NCBI RefSeq assembly: GCF_052156535.1
Contig: NZ_JBQKUP010000034.1
Coordinates: forward strand, 186,001-250,000
Direction of reading: 5' to 3'
Length of the DNA stretch: 64,000 bases
From: Nitrospira_E sp052156535
GTDB lineage: Bacteria > Nitrospirota > Nitrospiria > Nitrospirales > UBA8639
Part shown: piece after piece, positions 18,871 through 28,029 of the stretch
Layout of the letters: each line of letters starts with the position of its first letter
Position numbering within the stretch: position 1 is the first letter of the stretch
Made by a program: the position numbers and the translations under genes
The notes under the pieces: generated by a model
Told to the model about the DNA's origin: nothing
The model's database searches: none
The model's input: the letters and a program-made list of their open reading frames with translations, nothing else

Positions 18871-20232
18871 GTTGCACGGGTGTGTTGGCTCCCAATCCTG
18901 TGTCCACGCTCTATTCCATGCTTCGCCATCCGGATGTCGGACGGGAACAGCTTGTGGCCTTTCAAAACGAACGAGTTTGCCGGTTGGTCGCACATGCCTA
19001 TCGCCATGTGCCCTATTACCGTGGGCTCTTTGATCGACATGGATTGAAACCCCAGGATATCCAAACGGTCGACGACCTGGGGGCCGTGCCCATCACCTCC
19101 AGGAGTGATTTGCAAGCCTTGCCGGTCGATGAAATCATTGCCCGGAATGTGGACCCGGGGTCTTTGATCACCCGCGCTTCCAGCGGGTCCTCCGGGCGAC
19201 CATTTATTGTGCGCCGCACTTGGCTGGAGGAACGCCTTCATGGGGCCTTTCGATGGCGTGCGCTCCATGCGTTGGGCCTCCGTGCGAGCGACAAGATTTG
19301 TTATGTGATGGGGAACTGGAATATCCAACGACAGAACCAACTGGCCAAGCGTATCCTGGACACCCTTGGAATGGCCCGGCGAAAAGTCATTGATGCCCTG
19401 CAGCCACCCGAGGACATTGTCCAGGCTCTACAGAAGTTCAAACCTACGGTCGTGGGGGGGGTATCCCGGCGTGTTGGCCAGGATCGCGCAGACTGTGAAT
19501 CGCGACGCACTACGGTCCCTTCGACTCAACTTTGTGAATCCCGGTGGAGAAGTCCTGACGCCACTCATGCGCCAACAGATTCAGGACGGGTTTTCCGCGC
19601 CAGTCTTTGAAACGTATGGAAGTATCGAATTTTATCTTCTGGCCTGGGAATGCCCAACAACCGGGGAGTATCACTCATGTGACGATGGCTTAATTATCGA
19701 AGTGCTGCGGGATGGGGCCCCGGCGGGTGAAGGAGAAAGAGGAGAGCTTGTTGGAACCGACTTGCATTCGTTTGCGATGCCGTTGATCCGATACCAGCTT
19801 GGCGATGTCGTCACAAAGGGAAGCCAAACCTGTCGATGCGGACAACCGTTTTCGACGATTCGATCGATCCAGGGACGTATGATCGATTACTTCGTGCTTC
19901 CCGGCAACAGGGTTGTCCATCCTTATGAGTTGGGGGTCAGAAAGATCTCCTGGATTCGAGAGTTTCAGGTGACCCAGGAACGATTGGAATTCATCGTGAT
20001 GAAAGTCGTCCCGTTTCACGCGCCCTCCACCCAGGAGATGGCAGCGTTGGTTCAACCGGTGATGGCGTTGCTGGGATCGGACGTGCAGTTCCAGGTCGTG
20101 TTGGTGGACACAATCCCGAGAGAGGCAAACGGGAAATTTCGAGTATATCGTTCCCATATTCGATCGGCGTATGACGCATTTGCGTGGCCGGATCAAAAAA
20201 TGGTTCCTCCTGTAGCCAATGACGACTGCTAA
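18867..20232 (+). pseudogene. PaaK/CapK-like adenylate-forming enzyme (copy 3), frameshifted at a G8 tract
   Basis: Two overlapping frames encode consecutive parts of one CapK-like protein. The first part has LVAHAYRHVPYYRGLF and ASSGSSGRPFIV (about residue 103). The second has FETYGSIEFYLLAWEC, MPLIRYQLGDVV and CRCGQPFSTI. They join at a run of eight G (19454-19461), where seven would restore one frame of about 454 residues reading TVVGGYPGVLARI. This is either a sequencing error, a true inactivating indel, or a slippery/phase-variable switch. The start is likely GTG at 18867, overlapping the asnB stop (GTGA), with GTG 18855 possible. Apart from the indel the gene looks undecayed. Length and motifs match copies 1 and 2. 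Confidence 0.8.
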
Positions 20233-20288
20233 TTTTCATGGCGATAGTGCAGTGGATATGGAAAACCAGGTGACTTTTGCCTGCAACC

Positions 20289-20590
20289 TATCATGAAATT
20301 TTCAAGAAACGCGGACCTCTCAATCATCAAGCGATGCCGATGTCTCGACAGGCACGTATTGAAGAGCCTGGGCATGATGTCCGCATAGGCCGACATGAAG
20401 GACGGAGGGGTTGTCTGCGAGGCCTTCTCGGGTGATGATTACGTGAGGATCTATTTCAATCGAGCGGCGACTCTCATTCATATCGAAACGTCCGAGGTGT
20501 TTACTGATCTCTGTGAACGGTTTCAGTCTTGCTGCGTTGTACCATATCGATGAGAACGAAGGGTTCATTTTGGAGCCGTATCGAGCGTCA
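20289..20590 (+). pseudogene. relic of a SAM-dependent methyltransferase gene
   Basis: These bases follow the 5' half of the intact methyltransferase at 22123-22869. The relic keeps ATTTTCAAGAAACG, CATATCGAAACGTCCGAGG and a GCTGCGTTGTACCATAT-like block matching AALHHVDEK. It has frame breaks, and a roughly 80-base internal deletion after the GATCTCTGTGAAC point. No continuous frame remains. It was a second copy of the same gene, sitting between the third ligase and the second acyltransferase. Confidence 0.8.
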
Positions 20591-20813
20591 GGAAGCGGAG
20601 ACATCTGAAACGATTGACGAAAGGATGAGTTGCTCCGGTCATCCACCCATTACCAATAACCGAGATGCCCTACATGTTTTATGGTTGAAAATCCAAATAA
20701 ATGCAGCGGGCATCATTTTTGGTTTATAGAACAGGAACGAAATATTGGCCGGTAACGTCGCCCTTATTTTCCTGAGGTCGGTCATCTGAGTAAAGAGTCT
20801 CTGGGAGTTGGAA

Positions 20814-22031
20814 ATGGGCATGACTAACCAAAATTTCCCCCGCTTCAACGGCTGGGCATGGTGGCTCTATGAGCATGCTCCAGCCGGCTTGGACGATGCA
20901 GCTAAGAGATGTGCCCCATGGGTCTTGCCATGGGTTGCGCTTCGCATACCTGTCGCAATTCTGAGAGGGCCAACCAGACATTCCGAGCGATCGGGAACCA
21001 TCGTAGTGGCCGGGCTTCAACCTTGGGCCGATTACCTGCCGCGTCGCTTCTTTGCATGTGCGCCTCGGCGAGAGGTCGTTGGAGCCGTGCCTATATGGGC
21101 CCTTCCTTCGTTCCTAAGACGTATGGCTGTCGATGCAGACATTATTGTCGCGCGCGTCGATCGTGTCTCTGCCCGCCTTTTTTTTGAAGACGGTTTCCTT
21201 GTGGTTCCCGAAAGCATCGGCTGCCGACTTTTGCTGCCGGTCGATTTTGACAAGCTTGCACATGCCAGCCGTAGCGTAAAGGAAGATTTGGGTACGCTCC
21301 GGCGTGAGGGTTTCACGATGGAGATCTCACATGGGGAGGCCGACTGCGAGGCGTTTTACTCATCAATGTATCTTCCCTTCGTCCAGAAGCGGCACGGAGA
21401 GTTTGCCGTGATCCATAACGTGCATCAGCTCCGTCGAAAGTTTCGTCGTGGGGGGCTCATCTGGCTGCGGCGGGGCGACCATCGCATTGCCGCTGCGCTG
21501 TTTGAGCAGGAGGGTAACGTCTTCCGTGGAGTGGCATTGGGCACAGCTGGGGGAGACCTCACGCTGATGAAGCAGGATGCCCTTGCGGCACTCTACATTT
21601 TCGAAATCCAGTGCGCCCAAGATGGTGGATGTGCAAGCATTGACTTCGGTGGCACCCCGCCGATTCTCAATGACGGACTTCTTCGTTTCAAGAAGAAGTG
21701 GGGAGTCCAGCTCATGGATGAACCTCAGACTCCCTATGACTACCTGGTCCGGTGGGAGCGACCGAATGAGCAGGTCCTCGACTTCCTGGCCGACGTGCCG
21801 TTGATCTTCAGAAACCACGGTCACCTGGCTGGGCTGACCGCCATCAGGCTCGATGGCGAAGCCCACGCGGAACAAGCGTCTATGATGCATCGCTCGTTGT
21901 GGATGGCAGGGCTGCAGCGACTCTTTGTGGCGACGCCAACCGGAGATGGTTCACAGGAGATGGATGCGCTTTCTGGACAGGATAGAGGCGGGATACCTTA
22001 TGTTGGTGGGACGGAATTCTGCGATTTTTAA
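20814..22031 (+). CDS. FemAB/GNAT-like acyltransferase (copy 2)
   Basis: 405 residues. It is paralogous to the protein encoded at 15577-16740. Shared landmarks are YSSMYLPFVQKRHGE (about residue 185), LRRKFRRGGLIWL, ALGTAGGDL, and NDGLLRFKKKWG (about residue 287), plus the LPRRFF N-terminal block. The start is the ATG at 20814, preceded by GGGAG at 20803-20807 with six bases between; TTG 20808 is open but too close. Codons are more GC-rich than those of the sugar-transfer genes. Likely role: aminoacyl or acyl transfer to the locus glycan or its lipid-linked intermediate (family-based inference). Confidence 0.75.
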   Translation: MGMTNQNFPRFNGWAWWLYEHAPAGLDDAAKRCAPWVLPWVALRIPVAILRGPTRHSERSGTIVVAGLQPWADYLPRRFFACAPRREVVGAVPIWALPSFLRRMAVDADIIVARVDRVSARLFFEDGFLVVPESIGCRLLLPVDFDKLAHASRSVKEDLGTLRREGFTMEISHGEADCEAFYSSMYLPFVQKRHGEFAVIHNVHQLRRKFRRGGLIWLRRGDHRIAAALFEQEGNVFRGVALGTAGGDLTLMKQDALAALYIFEIQCAQDGGCASIDFGGTPPILNDGLLRFKKKWGVQLMDEPQTPYDYLVRWERPNEQVLDFLADVPLIFRNHGHLAGLTAIRLDGEAHAEQASMMHRSLWMAGLQRLFVATPTGDGSQEMDALSGQDRGGIPYVGGTEFCDF

Positions 22032-22122
22032 CGGATTCTTCCGACGTTAGGCGGGAATCAGCCGCCATCGCCAAAAGCGCATGGGAATCCCGAGGCGGGC
22101 AAAAAAAATACGAGGTGATTGC

Positions 22123-22869
22123 ATGTTTTCGGAATATCGCGCAATTTTCAAAAAACGAGGCCATCTATATCATCAAGCAATGACCCTGTACCCGAGCGCT
22201 CGCGCAGAAGAATTCCTTCATATCGTTCGTATTGCCGACATGAAAGACGGAGATATCGTTTGTGATATTCCTTCCGGCGGAGGGTACTTAAGGCACTTCG
22301 TGGATCGGACTACGACTCTTTGCCATATCGAAACATCAGAGGTGTTTGCCGATCTCTGCAGAGCGAATGGCGTGCCCCACGTGTTGCTTTCAACTCTGGA
22401 GGATATTCCTGTCAAGATAGGGGCGGTGGATAAAATTATCAGCCTCGCGGCCTTGCACCATGTCGATGAAAAGAAACGGTTCTTCTCAGAGGCTTCTCGA
22501 ATGTTAAGAAAGGGAGGGACGCTTACAATTGCCGACGTGCAAGCGGGGTCGGCCATTTCCGAATTTTTGGACGGTTTTGTCAACGAACACAATACAATGG
22601 GACACAAAGGGACTTATATCTCCGCCGAAACTCAAGGTGAGATCGAACGATGGGGATTTACTATGAGGGAGTCTTCGTTGATCCCCTTTCACTGGGAGTT
22701 TGATTCTCCCCAGGCCATGGGACGATTTTCTCAACTGTTGTTCGGAATCGATAAAGCAGACTCTGTCCAGGTAGTAGAGGGTATCCGAAAGCACCTGGCC
22801 TATGATCTCGATAGCCACGCGTGTCGAATGAACTGGGAGCTGTTATTCCTCAATGCAAAAAAGCTCTAG
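22123..22869 (+). CDS. class I SAM-dependent methyltransferase
   Basis: 248 residues. Motif I is CDIPSGGGYLRHF (about residue 47), followed by the SAM-binding HIETSEVF acidic loop, a LAALHHVDEKKRFFSEASRMLRKGGTLTIAD run (about residues 108-138) and a C-terminal cap. The start is decided by GAGGTGA (22112-22118) five bases before ATG 22123; ATG 22081 is open upstream but lacks this spacing. It is the intact parent of the relic at 20289-20590. It most likely methylates a sugar hydroxyl or amine, or the acyl group carried by the ligase-transferase system. Confidence 0.8.
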   Translation: MFSEYRAIFKKRGHLYHQAMTLYPSARAEEFLHIVRIADMKDGDIVCDIPSGGGYLRHFVDRTTTLCHIETSEVFADLCRANGVPHVLLSTLEDIPVKIGAVDKIISLAALHHVDEKKRFFSEASRMLRKGGTLTIADVQAGSAISEFLDGFVNEHNTMGHKGTYISAETQGEIERWGFTMRESSLIPFHWEFDSPQAMGRFSQLLFGIDKADSVQVVEGIRKHLAYDLDSHACRMNWELLFLNAKKL

Positions 22870-22876
22870 ACCACAA

Positions 22877-23089
22877 TTATGTCCCGCGATATTGGGTACC
22901 TGGTACACAGGCAATAGCTCGGTTAGTAGGTGCTGCAAACGAGTGATAAATTCCTCTTAAAGCAAATTTTGATCTATGATGATTCTTCAGAACATGAAGT
23001 TTGGAACTTACCTCATAAGCAGCGGGCAAGAAACGCCCAAACGGTTCTCGCGTAAGCAAGGTTTCAGCACCTATCAAGATATCCCGCAT
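22877..23089 (-). CDS. possible small protein or gene remnant
   Basis: A 70-codon frame divergent from the glutamate dehydrogenase gene. It has ATG at 23089 preceded on its strand by GGTGAG six bases away, and a sequence (REPFGRFLPAAYEV, HRSKFALRGIYHSF) that looks coding rather than random. I do not recognise a family. It could be the N-terminal remnant of a larger gene or a small ORF of unknown role. Confidence 0.3.
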   Translation of the reverse strand: MRDILIGAETLLTREPFGRFLPAAYEVSSKLHVLKNHHRSKFALRGIYHSFAAPTNRAIACVPGTQYRGT

Positions 23090-23148
23090 GACATCTCACC
23101 GGCCACTTCATGGTTGTTCGAGTATTGAAGTCTTGAAAGGGATTGCCG

Positions 23149-24393
23149 ATGGCATCTTTACTCAGGGGAATTGACTGCGTCGATGTGCATCGAGAGTTGA
23201 GGGATGACAACCAACTCGTCTGCACGGTCGCTCGAGGTTCCGAAGTCATGGGATACGTCGTCGTTGATTCGACCGTATGTAGCATCTCGCGAGGGGGGCT
23301 TCGCATGTCTACCAATGTGAGCGAAGCAGAAGTGCGTGATCTGGCCCGTACGATGACGCTCAAGTGCGGCTTCTTAAGGCAACCGCAAGGCGGCGCGAAG
23401 GCAGGCGTGCGTTTCAACCCTGAGGCCCCGCTCGCAGAACGCCGGCAACGCTTGGAAGCGTTTGGGCGAGCGATTGCTCCGCTTCTAATTAACCGCATCT
23501 TTATCCCCGGCCCTGATATGGGTACGAATGACACAGATATCCGCGCGATGCTCAATGCGGTTGGAGTGAAGCTCAAGTGGCGGGAATTGCGCGATACGCA
23601 ATCGGGACAGTACACCGCCGCGACCGTGTTCATCAGTGCCAAACGGGGGATGGAGCATTTAGGCTTGACGCTCCCTCGCTGTACGGTAGCCATTGAAGGC
23701 TTCGGCAAGGTGGGGAGTGCCTTGGCCGGCCTGTTGGACCAAGCCAACGCCAAGGTAGTGGCAATCTCCACCGAGAGGGGAGCGATTACGAACCCGCATG
23801 GACTGAATGTGAAACAGCTCAACCAGCTCGCCGACCGGCACGGTAGCCGTGTGGTGGATTTTTATGCAGATGCCGAACGCATTCCCTGTGCTGAATTGTT
23901 TGAATTGCCCGTGGATCTGCTCTGCCCTTGTGCGACCCATCTCAGCCTGCATGCTGACAACGCTCCTCGTGTGCTTGCGCGTCTCATCTGTCCCGGGGCC
24001 AACAACCCAGTGACGGCCGAAGCCGAGAAAATTCTATTTGAACGAGGACTGGTGTACCTTCCCGATTTCGTCGCCAACTGTGGCGGGATACTCGGTAGTA
24101 CGATGGCCTTCGCGTCGATGAAAAGGGAGAAGATCCTCTCGGCCATGGAACGTTATCTCGGCGATCGAGTCGCCTGGTTGCTGAAGGAGGCGACGCTCCG
24201 GCAGGTACCACCACGGGAGATTGCCGAACCGTTCGCGCGACAACGCTTTGAGGAGATTCAGCGAACCGCTGCCCACCCGTCGCTAAGCAATAAGCTCGTT
24301 GCCGCCGGGGTAGAACTCCATGCTCGGGGTTGGGTCCCTGGCTCGCTTGTGGGGGTCTTGGCGCAACCGTACTTTGCAAAGAGGTTGGCTTGA
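23149..24393 (+). CDS. Glu/Leu/Phe/Val dehydrogenase family protein
   Basis: 414 residues. The substrate half has ISRGGLRMS, MTLKCGF and QGGAKAGV, the catalytic-lysine and glycine-rich motifs of the family. The C-terminal NAD(P) domain begins with VAIEGFGKVGSALAGLL (about residue 180) and includes CPCATHLSLHADNA. LVYLPDFVANCGGILGS near residue 305 is also family-typical. The start is ATG 23149 with GAAAGG eight bases upstream; a TTG is in frame at 23143. Its place inside a glycan locus is unusual: it may interconvert a 2-oxoacid and an amino acid, supplying an aminoacyl group or ammonium donor for AsnB. That link is inferred. Confidence 0.85.
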   Translation: MASLLRGIDCVDVHRELRDDNQLVCTVARGSEVMGYVVVDSTVCSISRGGLRMSTNVSEAEVRDLARTMTLKCGFLRQPQGGAKAGVRFNPEAPLAERRQRLEAFGRAIAPLLINRIFIPGPDMGTNDTDIRAMLNAVGVKLKWRELRDTQSGQYTAATVFISAKRGMEHLGLTLPRCTVAIEGFGKVGSALAGLLDQANAKVVAISTERGAITNPHGLNVKQLNQLADRHGSRVVDFYADAERIPCAELFELPVDLLCPCATHLSLHADNAPRVLARLICPGANNPVTAEAEKILFERGLVYLPDFVANCGGILGSTMAFASMKREKILSAMERYLGDRVAWLLKEATLRQVPPREIAEPFARQRFEEIQRTAAHPSLSNKLVAAGVELHARGWVPGSLVGVLAQPYFAKRLA

Positions 24394-24470
24394 ATGGCGT
24401 GTGAATGAGACAGTGTCCCAGGGGGATACGGTTCTTTGTCGGTGGTCTGCGATATTTACCGCCTCTCTGC

Positions 24471-24497
24471 GCCGTGCCCGGTACGGCAGCATTTTTT
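24471..24497 (+). terminator. probable rho-independent terminator
   Basis: A 7-bp stem GCCGTGC / GTACGGC with a CCG loop (one G-U pair), followed after four bases by six T residues. It lies 78 bp after the dehydrogenase stop and before the next glycosyltransferase, so it probably ends the ligase-amidotransferase transcript. Confidence 0.55.
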
Positions 24498-24607
24498 AAC
24501 AAACTCATTATTGGTAATACTCGTGTAGAAAGGCGAAAGAGATCACTCGGGCTCAGAGCGGTTGCGTGTGGCATTCCTTATGAAGGTTCATAAAAGAAAA
24601 AGCAAAG

Positions 24608-25621
24608 GTGAGTAAAGTGGAAGATCAACAGGTTCATGCACGTGATAGGGACCAGGGCAAGACCCCGCTCCTTTCCGTGATTCTGGCAACTCCAGCGGGG
24701 TACGGCACCATCCGAAAAACCGTTTCGCACCTTCGGTCTCAAACCGCCCGCTCGTCATTGGAATTAGTAGTCGTGGCGCCTTCGAAAGAACTATTGGACT
24801 TGGAGGTGGATCAATTGGACGAGTTTGCCTGTTATCAGGTGGTCGAGATCCAGAAATTTCAGTCCATTGGCCAGGCAAACGCCGCGGGTATTCGTCAGGC
24901 TGCAGCCCCGATTGTGGCATTGGCTGAGGACCATTGTTTCCCTGATCCGCAATGGGCGGAGAACCTCATTGCCGCGCATAAAGGTCCCTGGGCTGCAGTG
25001 GGCCCTGGCGTCAGAAATGCCAATCCCAATACTGCCGTGAGTTGGGCGGATCTGTTCATTGGCTACGGTCCCTGGCTGACACCTGCTCCTTCCAGGGAGG
25101 CTGAGTTTTTGCCAGGGCACAATACCAGTTACAAACGAGAGATTTTGCTCGGCTATGGAGATCAACTGGATGCCATGATGGAAGCGGAAACGGTCCTCCA
25201 CTGGGATCTTCGTGAAAGGGGGCATCGATTGCATATGGAGTCGACCGCGAGCGTTGCCCATACAAATTTTTCTCTATGGTCCTCCTGGGTGCCAGCCCAG
25301 TTCTATAACGGCCGTCTCTTCGCCGGAGCCAGAGCCCGGCAAAAGCCTCTGTCATGGCGCATCATGTTTGCTCTGGGGGGGCCTCTTATTCCAATTGTCC
25401 GGCTGTGGCGAATTTGGGTGGGACTCTCTTCTCAGGACTTAAAGATTCGATTTCTGTCCTGTCTTCCTGCCTTGATAATTGGGTTGGTGATTGATGGAAT
25501 GGGCCAAATGATTGGCTATGCGTTAGGGACAGGGAATGCCCTGGACAAGGTAGCCAGGTTTGAGGTTGATCGGTTCAAACACATTCGAGAGCAGGATCGT
25601 TTGGAAATTCTGGGGTTTTAA
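24608..25621 (+). CDS. GT2 family glycosyltransferase
   Basis: 337 residues. PLLSVILATPAGYGTIRKTVSHL opens a GT-A domain, but the usual DXD is replaced by AEDHCFPDPQW (about residue 100). The GHNTSYKRE acceptor loop (about 170) and the ERGHRLHME C-terminal core remain, and a hydrophobic C-terminal region (LIIGLVIDGMGQMIGYAL) may bind membrane. The start is a GTG at 24608 or 24617; the second has AAGGTGAG four bases before it. It is the intact relative of the relic at 11643. The terminator just upstream and the gap suggest a new transcription unit that also includes the downstream oxidoreductase. Confidence 0.75.
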   Translation: MSKVEDQQVHARDRDQGKTPLLSVILATPAGYGTIRKTVSHLRSQTARSSLELVVVAPSKELLDLEVDQLDEFACYQVVEIQKFQSIGQANAAGIRQAAAPIVALAEDHCFPDPQWAENLIAAHKGPWAAVGPGVRNANPNTAVSWADLFIGYGPWLTPAPSREAEFLPGHNTSYKREILLGYGDQLDAMMEAETVLHWDLRERGHRLHMESTASVAHTNFSLWSSWVPAQFYNGRLFAGARARQKPLSWRIMFALGGPLIPIVRLWRIWVGLSSQDLKIRFLSCLPALIIGLVIDGMGQMIGYALGTGNALDKVARFEVDRFKHIREQDRLEILGF

Positions 25622-25638
25622 AACGGTGTGGAGGATTT

Positions 25639-26703
25639 ATGAAATCCGATGAAAATCGGCCCGTCAGAATAGGAATGGTCGGTTGTGGGCGGGCCACGAG
25701 GGTGCTTCACCTGCCGGCATTACAATTTGTGCCTGGTGCAAAGGTGGTGGCTTTGGCCGATCCCAATCCAGAGGCACTTCACCGCGCCTCCCACCAACTC
25801 GCGGTAGAACAGTGCGTTCCTGACTTTCGAGCCTTGCTTGAGAACCCGACAATTGAGGCGATCGCCATTTGTGCCCCGGTGCAGTTCCATGTTGAGATCG
25901 CTCTAGCAGCATTGGATGCTGGCAAGCACCTCTTTATCGAAAAGCCTCTAAGCTTGACCCTTGAGGAATGTGATCGACTCATCGATCGGGCTGCCGGGTT
26001 ACCTCTTCAAATCATGTTGGGCTTTAACACCCGTTGGCATCGGTTAACCCGACAGGCCAGGACTTTGTTTCAGCACGGTGCTGTTGGGCCCCTTGAAGTC
26101 GTTCGAAGCAATCTGTTGACGAATTACAATAAAGATCTCCCCGAGTGGAGAAAAAGACGAATCTCAGGCGGGGGGGTTCTGCTTGAGATGGCGATGCACC
26201 ATTTCGATCTCTGGAAGTATGTATTAGATGAGGAGGTGGAGGAAATCAGTGCACACAGTCGGTCGGGAACCTGGGAGGATGAATCGGCGACGGTTACCGC
26301 TCGCTTGGGTTGCGGCGCGCTTGCTTCGGCGACATTCTCCGAATGTGCAACTCAAACGAACAGTATGGAGATTTATGGACGAGATGGATCGCTAGAGATT
26401 GACTTTTATCGCTTTGATGGGTTGCAAACTTCCACCACATCCGAAAATTCGGGAAATATCCAAGCACGAATCAGGGGTTTGAGGAAATTTGTCAACGAAT
26501 TTCCCGAGGCGATCGCCACGAATCGGCAGGGCGGAGAATGGCGCCGGTCTTACATAGAAGAATGGCGACATTTTATCGGCTCGGTCCGTGCGGGTGGTCG
26601 GATTGAATGCGGTTTAGAAGATGGACGACGTGCCTTGGCTGTTGCTTTGGCCGCGATGGAGTCCGCAGCCACGGGAAAAGCGGTGACGGTTGCCAAGCGA
26701 TAG
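25639..26703 (+). CDS. Gfo/Idh/MocA family oxidoreductase
   Basis: 354 residues. The Rossmann start is IGMVGCGRATRVLHLPAL (about residue 11), and the EKPLSL motif (about residue 100) places the catalytic lysine. The second domain holds HHFDLWKYVLDEEVEEISA and GTWEDESATVTARL. Members oxidise or reduce sugars and sugar nucleotides with NAD(P); WbpB/WlbA-like members make 3-keto sugars in polysaccharide loci. GGAGG seven bases before the ATG sets the start. It lies 17 bp after the glycosyltransferase, so they are co-transcribed. The sugar substrate is not deducible. Confidence 0.85.
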   Translation: MKSDENRPVRIGMVGCGRATRVLHLPALQFVPGAKVVALADPNPEALHRASHQLAVEQCVPDFRALLENPTIEAIAICAPVQFHVEIALAALDAGKHLFIEKPLSLTLEECDRLIDRAAGLPLQIMLGFNTRWHRLTRQARTLFQHGAVGPLEVVRSNLLTNYNKDLPEWRKRRISGGGVLLEMAMHHFDLWKYVLDEEVEEISAHSRSGTWEDESATVTARLGCGALASATFSECATQTNSMEIYGRDGSLEIDFYRFDGLQTSTTSENSGNIQARIRGLRKFVNEFPEAIATNRQGGEWRRSYIEEWRHFIGSVRAGGRIECGLEDGRRALAVALAAMESAATGKAVTVAKR

Positions 26704-26964
26704 CGAGGGATTAAAGTTCGAAGACCTGGTCAATTTAACAAGGTGGTTCATTGTCTACTGCAAGTATATTAATGAATTTTATGGTGCCTTGTTTCAAAGA
26801 AATCCTGGCGTTTGCCCTTAAATCAGATCACGCATTCTGCCAGCCCATTCATTTCGAAATTCTGACAACATCCGAGAACACGTCCTAGACCCACACTACA
26901 TGCGTGAGGAGTGTTTTCTCATGATCCTTAGGTTTTTTTAGAAGAGATGTTTCAATGAACATCC

Positions 26965-28029
26965 ATGCCACCTGCTGATCTTCAACTCGTGCCATACCGT
27001 TGCGAACTGAGAATTATCCAGATGATTGCTTCGAAACAACCGGTCGACAAGAAGCTGGCAATCACGTTCTGCTATCGAGGCTTTGCTGCGAAATTCGGGA
27101 CTCCCCCACGTGTAGTGGTTTCCATCCTCGAAAAGTCCGGACATCACGTAAGGCAGATCAAAGATGGGCCGTTGGACCTTGCAGCGGATAGTGTGGTTTG
27201 GATCTGGGGAAATACGAATTGGTATCCTGGACTCTTTGCGCAACTCACTACCATGAATCGAGCGCAAAGGCCTCTGGTCATAATTTGGCACACTGAACCT
27301 CTCCCGCCTCCTAGCGCGGCTGGCTTGCCATGGCCGGGATTGAACTGGTGGGAAACGGCAAAGTTCATCCTTCGTAGTTCCGAAGCCACGGATGTTTACA
27401 CGAACTATCTTGTGTTGCGTCGTTGGGTGAGGAATGGGCTTCCGGATATCCTCGTGGCTGCTACATTAGGACGCAGGGAGTTTCTATTTGAGCGAGGCGT
27501 TGTGGCCGATTGGATTCCACTGGGATACGAGCCTTCATGTGGACAGGACTTGGATCTGCCCAGGGATATCGACGTGCTGTTTCTTGGAGCCCAGGATGTC
27601 CCCCGCCGGAATCGACTCTTGCACCGCCTGCGGAAGAACGGAGTTCGGATACATGCAGTAGGAAGTTATGCCAATCAAGGTTGCTGGGGGAAAGATAGGA
27701 CTGAATTGCTGAATCGAACGAAAATCCTTCTCAACCTGTCCAGAACACCTGGAGAGTTTCCCGACCTCCGCTTGATCCTGGGGATGGCAAATAAGGTGCT
27801 GGTCGTATCCGAACCGATCTATCGCCCAGATCCTTTTGTGCCTGGACAGCATTTTATCAGTGCCACGATAGAGGAGATGCCTGAAAAGATTCGATACTAT
27901 CTGACGCATGATGAGGTGCGGGCTTCAATCAGCGAACGGGCTCATAAACTGATCACTCAGGAGGTGACAATGGAACGATCGGTAAGCCAGATCGTTGACC
28001 TCATTTCCAATGCCACCACGCACTCATGA
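26965..28029 (+). CDS. CgeB-like/GT4-type glycosyltransferase
   Basis: 354 residues. The first third is a poorly conserved sugar-binding half (VVSILEKSGHHVRQIKDG). The second half has WIPLGYEPSC, VLFLGAQDVPRRNRLLHRLR and LNLSRTPGEFPDLRLILGMANKVLVVSEP, a pattern seen in CgeB-like glycosyltransferase-1 domains. The start is uncertain: the ATG at 26965 has no clear ribosome site, and the coding signal becomes strong only after about residue 20. Its stop overlaps the next start (ATGA), so the two glycosyltransferases are translationally coupled. Donor and acceptor are unknown. Confidence 0.65.
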   Translation: MPPADLQLVPYRCELRIIQMIASKQPVDKKLAITFCYRGFAAKFGTPPRVVVSILEKSGHHVRQIKDGPLDLAADSVVWIWGNTNWYPGLFAQLTTMNRAQRPLVIIWHTEPLPPPSAAGLPWPGLNWWETAKFILRSSEATDVYTNYLVLRRWVRNGLPDILVAATLGRREFLFERGVVADWIPLGYEPSCGQDLDLPRDIDVLFLGAQDVPRRNRLLHRLRKNGVRIHAVGSYANQGCWGKDRTELLNRTKILLNLSRTPGEFPDLRLILGMANKVLVVSEPIYRPDPFVPGQHFISATIEEMPEKIRYYLTHDEVRASISERAHKLITQEVTMERSVSQIVDLISNATTHS

